Assembly: GCA_900551965.1 (NCBI GenBank)
Contig: URYF01000050.1
Span: 1 to 11,605 of the forward strand
Origin: an uncultured bacterium
Lineage (GTDB): Bacteria > Cyanobacteriota > Vampirovibrionia > Gastranaerophilales > Gastranaerophilaceae
Length of the DNA stretch: 11,605 nucleotides
Direction: 5' to 3'
Shown: positions 1-6,224 of the stretch, piece after piece
Layout of the letters: each line of letters begins with the position of its first letter
Position numbering within the stretch: the stretch's first letter is position 1
Program-made: the position numbers and the translations under genes
The notes under the pieces: generated by a model
Databases searched by the model: none
The model's input: the letters and a program-made list of their open reading frames with translations, nothing else
Told to the model about the DNA's origin: nothing

Positions 1-1135
1 AAATCCAGCCGTTAGTAAGATCGATTTTTATAGGTTGTAAAAGTTTCATATTAGCTGTGCCTTCAGCTTGAACTTCCAGTTTTTCTCCTTTGAATGCCCA
101 TCTTACGAATTTCATCCACCAGTTTCTGTCTTTTTTAATTTCGCCTATTGCGCTGAAACCTGTAGTTTGGTCATTTTCGGTTGTAATAAGTGCATTTTTT
201 AGTACTAAAACCCCGTTTCTTACAAAGTATTTACCCGGTCTGACATCAAGTATTTGACCTTTTAGGGCAGCTCCTTCTCTTACAAGAATAAATTTTTCTC
301 TTGTAACATAGTTTTGAGGAACTGTTGCTGTGTACATTGTACCGCCTTCTGTTGATTGAGAGCTGATGTAGGTATTCAATTTGACCGGCAGGATTGTTCC
401 TGCAGGGATTGTTCCAACGCTTCCTTGTACTGTAGCACTATCAATTACAAAACCTTCGCCGGTTTTCTTTCTCATTGCTTCTGCTAATTTTGCGTTAGGA
501 TTTAGCTTTGCTTGTTCCATCATGTTGTATAAAATAGCGGCAACCTCTGCTCTTGTTGCTGGTCTTTCTGCATCAAGCGATGATTTTGCGCTTGGTGCAA
601 CAACTATCATATTTAAAATTTCGGCTTTCCCTGCAGGTATTAAGAACCACTCAGGAATAGAAACGGTATCATTATATTTTCTTTCTAAAACTTCTTTAGC
701 TTTTTGAGCACTGATGGATTCTGTTGTCAGTGCATTAACCGCAACTGTCATAGATTCTGCTCTTGAAACAGAGTCCTCCGGTCTGAATAATTCACCTGAT
801 TTGTCGCAGGAAATTAAATCAAAATACAAAGCTTTTTGAATATCTTCATAAGCCCAGTGTGCCTGGTCAATATCTGTGAAATGAACAGGCTGAGCTACTT
901 TTGTATGTTGTTGTCCTAACGCTCTGATTGCCATTGCTGCAAATTCTGCTCTTGTAACATTATCGTCAGGTTTGAATGTTCCATCAGGATAACCTACAAT
1001 TACACCTTGTTCAGAGAGTAGTTTAATCTGTCCTGCTGCCCAGTAGTTATCACTTACATCAGGAAATGCCAACGCCGGCATAACTCCTAATGTCGCAACC
1101 GCTATAGCAAGAAGTGATTTTAAAATATTTTTCAT
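1..1135 (-). CDS. SLH-domain envelope protein, 3' end cut off by the window edge
   Basis: The frame reads from an ATG at 1135 without a stop to base 2, giving 378 residues of an incomplete protein. Residues 1-23 form a signal peptide (MKN, hydrophobic core, ALA then FPD). Three S-layer-homology repeats follow: about 24-75 (FPDVSDNYWA, then GYPDGTFKP and TRAEFAAM), 86-136 (HFTDIDQAHWAYEDI, SRAES) and a degenerate one at about 155-206 (IPEW, RPATRAEVAAILYNMM). SLH triplets normally anchor proteins to peptidoglycan-linked cell-wall polymer. Residues 241-335 look like a beta-rich domain of the type that starts IPAGT and continues with a second strand set (LVREGAALKGQILDV). I infer an abundant periplasmic or cell-wall-linked structural protein. 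It has a near-perfect ribosome site and a good predicted promoter and is divergent from the gene at 1317. SLH identity is sure; the C-terminal role is unknown. Confidence 0.93.
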   Translation of the reverse strand, partial: MKNILKSLLAIAVATLGVMPALAFPDVSDNYWAAGQIKLLSEQGVIVGYPDGTFKPDDNVTRAEFAAMAIRALGQQHTKVAQPVHFTDIDQAHWAYEDIQKALYFDLISCDKSGELFRPEDSVSRAESMTVAVNALTTESISAQKAKEVLERKYNDTVSIPEWFLIPAGKAEILNMIVVAPSAKSSLDAERPATRAEVAAILYNMMEQAKLNPNAKLAEAMRKKTGEGFVIDSATVQGSVGTIPAGTILPVKLNTYISSQSTEGGTMYTATVPQNYVTREKFILVREGAALKGQILDVRPGKYFVRNGVLVLKNALITTENDQTTGFSAIGEIKKDRNWWMKFVRWAFKGEKLEVQAEGTANMKLLQPIKIDLTNGWI

Positions 1136-1138
1136 ATT

Positions 1139-1145
1139 ACCTCCT
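1139..1145 (-). promoter_or_regulatory. Strong Shine-Dalgarno site of the SLH gene
   Basis: Reading the minus strand, AGGAGGT stands three bases before the ATG at 1135. It is an extended match to the anti-Shine-Dalgarno sequence, although the spacing is short. It fixes the start codon and suggests high expression, as expected of an abundant envelope protein. Confidence 0.75.
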
Positions 1146-1187
1146 ATAACATATACACTTTATGAATTTAACATAATCAAACTGATT

Positions 1188-1216
1188 TTTATACCTTTTA
1201 GTTTGTTTTTTGTAAA
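1188..1216 (-). promoter_or_regulatory. Predicted sigma-70-type promoter of the SLH gene
   Basis: On the minus strand a -35 box TTTACA (1211-1216) and a -10 box TATAAA (1188-1193) are separated by exactly 17 bases. Each matches the consensus at five of six positions. Transcription would start near 1181 and give a leader of about 45 bases before the ATG. Confidence 0.55.
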
Positions 1217-1286
1217 TTTCTGTGAACTGTTTTTTATTTCAATCTAAAAATATGTGCAAAAATTTTTATTACGTGGTTTAATTATT

Positions 1287-1304
1287 GAATAAAAGTGTTT
1301 ATTC
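1287..1304 (+). repeat. Perfect hairpin just upstream of the orphan gene at 1317
   Basis: GAATAAA and TTTATTC form a seven-base-pair inverted repeat around the loop AGTG. It ends 12 bases before the ATG at 1317 and lies just before its weak CGGGG ribosome site. It could be an operator or an mRNA stem affecting translation, but in such AT-rich sequence it may be chance. Confidence 0.35.
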
Positions 1305-1316
1305 GTCGGGGTCAGT

Positions 1317-2024
1317 ATGGAAATTAATTCATTATACTCTCAGAAGTTTTATTCAAACGTGTTTGCGTTAAATGCTTCGGTGCTGCCTGTGTTTGGGGCT
1401 GTTCATCCGTCTAAATACTTTGTTAAAAATCAGGATGGTAAATATGTAGAGGTTAAATCTGTTGAATTAGTGAAAACTCTTCAACGCAAACTTATCGGCT
1501 GGCTGAATAAGCAGCATAATGATAATTTAAATATTGTAAGCGGCAGGGCAGCTTCGGTAAAGCCTGTAAATGCTTCGGAAAAACCTTTATTTTCTCGATT
1601 AGTTCGTTTTTTTATAAATCGTGATGAAGACTACAAAAAAAATCCTATAGCAAGGTCTTTTTATGATTTAAACAGACAAAAAGGTGCGGAATCTTATATA
1701 TTAACCGGCCATTCTATCAGTATTGTTGAAGATGCAGCAAAACCTATTAGAAATGTAAAGCGGGATATAAAAGTTGATTCAAATGAAATAAGTGATACCT
1801 ACGGTTTGGATTTGGATAAAACAAAACGCTTTGTGTCTGAAAATTCAAATATTGCGTTATTAGAGGCTACCAAAACTTATTTTCATAGCGCTAAGTCTGT
1901 TATTCGCAGGGTTTTACAAAAGTTTGATAAGAAAAATTCGGTATTTGAGGCATATTTTACTCCGGTAATAAAGGGCAAAAAAGTTAAATATGAATTAGAA
2001 AATGCTACTTTTAATGGCTCATAA
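1317..2024 (+). CDS. Orphan 235-residue protein, function unknown
   Basis: I do not recognise a family. The frame is clean over 235 codons, with an ATG preceded by a weak GGGG ribosome site (1308-1311); no in-frame start with a better site is seen upstream. There is no signal peptide or membrane segment, so the protein is probably cytoplasmic or exported by a route that does not use one. It is rich in Lys, Asn and Ser. The N-terminus (MEINSL) is polar and leads to a short VFGA segment at residues 25-28, recalling the N-terminal FRG of the protein at 4354. Residues 40-70 (EVKSVELVKTLQRKLIGWL) and 170-205 look helical and basic. It is transcribed away from the SLH gene. The only claim is that it is a real gene; its role is open. 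Confidence 0.7.
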   Translation: MEINSLYSQKFYSNVFALNASVLPVFGAVHPSKYFVKNQDGKYVEVKSVELVKTLQRKLIGWLNKQHNDNLNIVSGRAASVKPVNASEKPLFSRLVRFFINRDEDYKKNPIARSFYDLNRQKGAESYILTGHSISIVEDAAKPIRNVKRDIKVDSNEISDTYGLDLDKTKRFVSENSNIALLEATKTYFHSAKSVIRRVLQKFDKKNSVFEAYFTPVIKGKKVKYELENATFNGS

Positions 2025-2044
2025 TAATATTTTTACCTGTTTTT

Positions 2045-2074
2045 TCGACAAAAGATAGTTTTACTATTTATAGA
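2045..2074 (+). promoter_or_regulatory. Weak candidate promoter upstream of the MlaA-hydrolase gene
   Basis: TCGACA (2045-2050, five of six matches to a -35 box) and TATAGA (2069-2074, four of six) are 18 bases apart. Transcription would start near 2081, some 70 bases before the ATG at 2151. AT-rich sequence yields such matches often, so this is only a candidate. Confidence 0.25.
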
Positions 2075-2150
2075 TATTCTATTGTCTAATGTGTATTTCT
2101 GTTCCTCTTTTATAAAATGATTTTGTTTTAAAAATATAAAGAGGGTTGTA

Positions 2151-4265
2151 ATGTCAAAAAAAAGTCTTGTCGTTATTGGATTATTGTTATGTTTGTTTTT
2201 TAATAATTTAGCTGTATCTGTATATGCTGCAGAAACGAAGTATCCGGATTATTCTTATGAGTTTTTGGGAGAAGACAAGTGGGAAGGTTTTAATCGCAAG
2301 ATGTTTAATTTTAATACCGGACTAAATAAATATGCATTGCGTCCGATTCATATATTGTGGTCTTCGTTGATGCCTGAATATGGAATGGACAGAATAAAAG
2401 GAATTACAAATAATATTGAGTATCCAATAAGGCTTGTAAGCAGCTTGCTGCAAAAGGATTTTGAGACTTCCAAAATCGAAACAATCCGCTTTTTTACCAA
2501 TACCATTATTGGACTTGGGGGAATGTATGATCCTGCAAAACATTTATTTAATATGGAACAGTCAAACGAGAATATGGAGCAGGCTCTTGCCGGTTGTAAA
2601 TTAAAACCTGGGCAGTATTTTGTTTTTCCTGTTTTGTCTTTCACTTGTTTTAGGGGGATTTTGGGTAAAATTCTTGATACTGCATTAAACCCCGGTTCGT
2701 ATATCGCAACTCCGGTATTGGCAGCAGTCAAAGCCGGGCTTACGATTAATCGAACATCTTATATGCAGCCGCTTATAAAGATGATTGAATCAACTTATGC
2801 TGATCCTTATGAGATTGCAAAAAAGATTTATGGGATTGATACTTATATAAAATGTGCAAATTTAGACAGAGTCGATGTTTTATCTTCATTAAATGTTCCA
2901 GTTGTTGATGATTTACCTAAAGAAAAGAAAGAACCGGTTATTGATGTTAAAAAGTCTTCACCAGATAAAACTCCGGTAAAAAATGACAGTATTGTGAAGT
3001 TTGAAGTTTCTTCAGAAATTGTTATTCCGGATTTATTATATGGTGGTACAAATATTGATGAAACTGTTTTGAAAAATTACAGTGCGGAAGAATTTAAACT
3101 TGATCCGGATATGTATCTACCCGGGTTTAATCCGCAAAATCCTGTAGTTGATTCTATGCGTACAGCTCTTTTTGATTTGCCGGGAGTTGATGAATCCGTT
3201 TGGAACGAACTTTCTATTTGGAATAGGAGTTTTAGTAAAAGGATCAGGACATCTTCTGTTAATATTGCAGAGGGCAGGGATGATTATAAGTTTAGATATA
3301 TTATGCAAAAAGATAAAAAATCAGCTCCGGTTGCGATAATTTATCCATCAATCGGGGAAGGAATTATGTCGAGTCATTCGGTTTTACTTGCTAAAATTTT
3401 TTATGATAAAGGTTATTCAGTTGTAATTCAGGGAAGCCATTTTCAGTGGGAATTTGTAAAAAGTATGCCTGATGGGTATAAACCGGGTTTGCCATCTAGC
3501 GATGCAGAGAATTTAAAGCTTGTTACAACAAAAATTCTGGATAACTTATCTGAAAAATACGGGTGTGAGTTCAGAGAAAAAGTTTTTATAGGCACTTCGT
3601 TCGGAGCTTTAACCGCATTGTTTTTGGCAGATAAAGAATCCCGCAATAATACACTTGGAAATACAAAATTTATTTCAATATGCCCGCCGGTTGAGCTTAT
3701 TTATGCGATGAAACAAATTGATAAAAATTCAGAAGAATGGAATAAGTCTTCCGATGATTTAAAACAAAGGGTAGCATTAACTGCGGCTAAGGTTATGAAG
3801 CTTTATCAGTCAAAAGATAATATTGATGTTGAAATAAATTCATTGCCGTTTACGGAAGATGAGGGAAAACTTATCACTGGTTTTTTAATGCATCAAAAGT
3901 TATCTGATTTGATTTTTACAATTGAGGGAGCAGAAAAATCTAAGCAAAGTGATATTTATCACAGAATTAATAATATGAGTTATCAGGATTATGCGTTGAA
4001 ATACCTGACAGAATCTAAAGATGAAACTTGTGATGATTTATCTTACGAGGTTAGTTTGCATTCAATTATGGGGTATTTAGAAAATAATGATAACTATAAA
4101 ATTTATCATTCGCTTACTGATTACCTGACAAATCCCGCGCAGCTTAAAAAATTAAAACAATATACCGGAGATAAAACTGTTTTGATTGATAACGGCGCGC
4201 ATTTAGGCTTTTTGTACAGGGATGAATTTATTGAGCATTTAAAAGCGGAAATCCCTCAAAAGTAA
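2151..4265 (+). CDS. MlaA (VacJ) outer-membrane lipid protein fused to an alpha/beta-hydrolase
   Basis: The 704-residue product has a signal peptide (1-26, ending VYA). Residues 41-230 match MlaA/VacJ: EGFNRKMFNFN at 45-55, YALRP at 61-65, N-x-E-x-P (88-92) and RFFTNTIIGLGGMYD at 113-127, then a more divergent tail. MlaA forms a ring in the outer membrane that removes phospholipids from its outer leaflet. A Lys/Pro-rich linker (about 250-300) leads to a second domain (about 390-700) with an alpha/beta-hydrolase pattern: strand VAIIYPS, turn IGEG, nucleophile elbow GTSFG (Ser483), probable acid Asp657 in HSLTDYL and His684 in NGAHLGF. Free-standing MlaA is about 250 residues, so this is a genuine fusion in one uninterrupted frame. 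The start has GAGGG ten bases upstream. Lipid hydrolysis coupled to extraction is inference. Both domain calls are firm at motif level; the hydrolase substrate is unknown. Confidence 0.88.
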   Translation: MSKKSLVVIGLLLCLFFNNLAVSVYAAETKYPDYSYEFLGEDKWEGFNRKMFNFNTGLNKYALRPIHILWSSLMPEYGMDRIKGITNNIEYPIRLVSSLLQKDFETSKIETIRFFTNTIIGLGGMYDPAKHLFNMEQSNENMEQALAGCKLKPGQYFVFPVLSFTCFRGILGKILDTALNPGSYIATPVLAAVKAGLTINRTSYMQPLIKMIESTYADPYEIAKKIYGIDTYIKCANLDRVDVLSSLNVPVVDDLPKEKKEPVIDVKKSSPDKTPVKNDSIVKFEVSSEIVIPDLLYGGTNIDETVLKNYSAEEFKLDPDMYLPGFNPQNPVVDSMRTALFDLPGVDESVWNELSIWNRSFSKRIRTSSVNIAEGRDDYKFRYIMQKDKKSAPVAIIYPSIGEGIMSSHSVLLAKIFYDKGYSVVIQGSHFQWEFVKSMPDGYKPGLPSSDAENLKLVTTKILDNLSEKYGCEFREKVFIGTSFGALTALFLADKESRNNTLGNTKFISICPPVELIYAMKQIDKNSEEWNKSSDDLKQRVALTAAKVMKLYQSKDNIDVEINSLPFTEDEGKLITGFLMHQKLSDLIFTIEGAEKSKQSDIYHRINNMSYQDYALKYLTESKDETCDDLSYEVSLHSIMGYLENNDNYKIYHSLTDYLTNPAQLKKLKQYTGDKTVLIDNGAHLGFLYRDEFIEHLKAEIPQK

Positions 4266-4353
4266 CAATATATTAACCTTAATTCTACCAAATACGCAAA
4301 TTTTAATATTCAGCTTGTTTAACAATAATGTATAAAAAGAAGGTTTAAAAGTA

Positions 4354-5358
4354 ATGAATATTGAATTATCCCCGGTTAGAAGCTCATCTTTGGCATTTCG
4401 CGGAAATTTTGTTCAAAAAATTTCGGAAAATATGGCAACAAAAGTTGCAAATGCTAAAGTCTTTAAGGATTGTACTGTTGATGATGTTAATAATTTAAGA
4501 GCATACATACAATTAAAACCGTATTCTCTGGGTATAACTCCTCAAGAGATTGCGGAATTATCAAAGTTTGACGGAATTGATTTCATTGCAAATTCTTATA
4601 ATTATCTTATTACCAAGATGAAATATCCGCCGGAAATTGTACCTCAGGCTATGCTTGTCCCCAATTTAAACAAAGGGTATTCAATGGGATATTCTCCGGC
4701 GCAAAATATAATGTGTATTCACTCAGATTTAGGGGTGTATGAAGGAGTTTCAAAACAACAACTTTTTGCATTGTTAAGACATGAATTTCAACACTATATT
4801 CAAAATGTTAATATTATTCGGCATAAAACTTTAGGACATGAGGCGCTTGAAAGATATAGTGAAGTCTACGCAGCCGGTCAAAAACAATTGTTTATAAATC
4901 TTATTGAATCAGGTGATGATGGGTTGGTAAAACAGAATTTACCTGCAGAGACTATGCCATTTTTTGAAAATATTAAAGCGCTTTATCTGAATAATGATAT
5001 GGAAGGCTTCAATAAAATATTTGAGGACCTAAAGTCTGAGTATAAGCTTTCTTATTCTTCTTTTAGAGATAAAGTTGTAGCAGCTCTTGGCGAAATTGAT
5101 GAAAACAGTTCTTTAACTCCTAAGCTGCAGGGATATCTTGATGAATTTTGTAATGTAAATTATCTTAAAAGTGACAGTTCTGTTGATTTGAATAAGTATG
5201 TAAATGTTAGTTCCGAAGCTGATGCTATGAATGCTCAAGCTCAAGCTGATTTTGAGTTCTCCGGTGTAGGCTGCTTTTTTAAATGGATGAAAAATGAGGT
5301 TGCAGGGTTATTAAATAATCCTGAAACGCTTCGTCAATATGAAGAGCTTACACTATAA
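4354..5358 (+). CDS. Putative zinc metallopeptidase with HEFQH motif
   Basis: This 334-residue protein carries RHEFQHYIQN at residues 142-151. The HExxH core has His143 and His147 as zinc ligands and Glu144 as general base, on a predicted helix. A third ligand could be Glu170 (ERYSEVYAAG) or Glu288 (SSEADAMNAQA); both fit the Glu-x-x-Ala arrangement seen in gluzincin-like peptidases. I cannot assign a named peptidase family. There is no signal peptide. The N-terminus is polar and ends in LAFRGNF (13-19), which resembles the VFGA segment of the protein at 1317. The start has AAGAAGG about ten bases upstream. It lies 88 bases after the MlaA-hydrolase and 45 before tcdA on the same strand, so co-transcription is possible. 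HExxH alone is a weak motif, but its flanks strengthen it. Confidence 0.72.
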   Translation: MNIELSPVRSSSLAFRGNFVQKISENMATKVANAKVFKDCTVDDVNNLRAYIQLKPYSLGITPQEIAELSKFDGIDFIANSYNYLITKMKYPPEIVPQAMLVPNLNKGYSMGYSPAQNIMCIHSDLGVYEGVSKQQLFALLRHEFQHYIQNVNIIRHKTLGHEALERYSEVYAAGQKQLFINLIESGDDGLVKQNLPAETMPFFENIKALYLNNDMEGFNKIFEDLKSEYKLSYSSFRDKVVAALGEIDENSSLTPKLQGYLDEFCNVNYLKSDSSVDLNKYVNVSSEADAMNAQAQADFEFSGVGCFFKWMKNEVAGLLNNPETLRQYEELTL

Positions 5359-5376
5359 GTGTCTTTGTTTTATAAT
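5347..5376 (+). promoter_or_regulatory. Candidate promoter for tcdA inside the end of the preceding gene
   Basis: A perfect -10 box TATAAT (5371-5376) lies 18 bases after CTTACA (5347-5352, four of six to a -35 box). Transcription would start near 5383, giving a leader of about 20 bases that carries the GGAG site at 5395-5398. It would let tcdA be expressed independently of the upstream genes. Confidence 0.35.
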
Positions 5377-5403
5377 ATGGCTATTAAATAAAACGGAGAA
5401 GTT

Positions 5404-6126
5404 ATGCTAAATCAATTTTCAAGAACAGAGATTTTGCTTGGTCAAGAAGGGATTGAAAAACTTTCAAAATCAAGAGTTGCAGTATTTGGAATAGGCGGTG
5501 TCGGCGGATTTGCTGCAGAAGCTTTAGTTAGAAGCGGGCTTGGTACAATTGATATTGTTGATAATGATAGAGTTTGTCTGACGAATATTAACCGCCAGAT
5601 TATTGCAGCGCATAGTACTGTTGGAAAATATAAAACAGAAGTTGCAAAAGAAAGATTTTTAGATATAAATCCGAATGTTATTGTAAACACCTATCAGACT
5701 TTTTATACTCCTGAAACTTCTTCGTTGTTTGATTTTTCAAAGTATGATTATGTTGTAGATGCAATTGATACTGTTGTTGGAAAACTTTCTCTTATAGAAA
5801 AAGCTAAAGAATATAATGTTCCGATAATTTGTGCAATGGGTGCAGGTAATAAGCTAGATCCAACAAAGTTTGAAGTTGCTGATATCTCAAAAACATCAGT
5901 CTGTCCGCTTGCCCGTGTTATTAGAACAGAACTTAAAAAACGTGGTATAAAGAGGGTTAAGGTTGTATATTCAAAGGAAATCCCTGCAGAGCCAAAAGTT
6001 ATTGTCGAAAGTGAAAACCCGGCTAAAAAGACAGTTCTGGGCAGTGTTTCATTTGTTCCGCCTGTAGCCGGCATGATTATGGCAGGGGAAGTTATAAAAG
6101 ATTTGTTAGGGCTTGAAAATAAATAG
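5404..6126 (+). CDS. tcdA: tRNA threonylcarbamoyladenosine dehydratase (ThiF/E1-like)
   Basis: TcdA uses ATP to cyclise t6A at position 37 of ANN-decoding tRNAs into cyclic t6A. The 240 residues hold a Rossmann nucleotide loop GIGGVGG (29-35), Asp53 and Asp55 for ATP/Mg binding, the NINRQ motif (61-65, Arg64 near the phosphates), the DAIDTV segment (119-124) and the MGAGNKLDPT segment (145-154) that is characteristic of TcdA and matches the E. coli GGAGGQIDPT. KTSVCPLARVIR (163-174) aligns with the family's KT-x3-PLA segment. The protein is about 28 residues shorter than E. coli TcdA and stops soon after the SVSFVPPVAGMIMAGEVIKD segment, so the C-terminal tail is missing. GGAG stands five bases before the ATG. 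The sulfur-transfer partners CsdA and CsdE are not in the window. Family certainty is high; the exact substrate is inferred. Confidence 0.92.
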   Translation: MLNQFSRTEILLGQEGIEKLSKSRVAVFGIGGVGGFAAEALVRSGLGTIDIVDNDRVCLTNINRQIIAAHSTVGKYKTEVAKERFLDINPNVIVNTYQTFYTPETSSLFDFSKYDYVVDAIDTVVGKLSLIEKAKEYNVPIICAMGAGNKLDPTKFEVADISKTSVCPLARVIRTELKKRGIKRVKVVYSKEIPAEPKVIVESENPAKKTVLGSVSFVPPVAGMIMAGEVIKDLLGLENK

Positions 6127-6140
6127 AGTGTATAAAAAAA

Positions 6141-6213
6141 TGGAGCGTAGGGGATTTGAACCCCTGACCCCCACACTGCCAGTGTGATGCGCTACCAACT
6201 GCGCTAACGCCCC
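6141..6213 (-). tRNA. tRNA-Ala (anticodon GGC)
   Basis: Read on the minus strand, the 73 bases fold fully: acceptor GGGGCGT with ACGCTCC, D stem GCGC/GCGC, anticodon stem TCACA/TGTGG around loop CTGGCAG, and T stem AGGGG/CCCCT around TTCAAAT. The anticodon GGC reads GCC and GCU. The G3-U70 wobble pair, the alanine identity element, is present. The discriminator is A and CCA is not encoded; a T-run follows at once. The 5' end is only 11 bases after the stop of the efflux gene, with no terminator between, so the two are probably co-transcribed and the tRNA is cut out. Confidence 0.95.
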
Positions 6214-6224
6214 GAGCTTTTTTA

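Noticed and set aside
381..707. Plus-strand open frame of 108 codons opposite the SLH gene
   Set aside because: It lies wholly inside the antisense of a clear SLH coding region, has no ribosome site and gives a low-complexity product.
6141..6213. tRNA-Ala as an integration site of a mobile element
   Set aside because: No repeat of the tRNA 3' end, integrase or phage-like gene is visible in the window.
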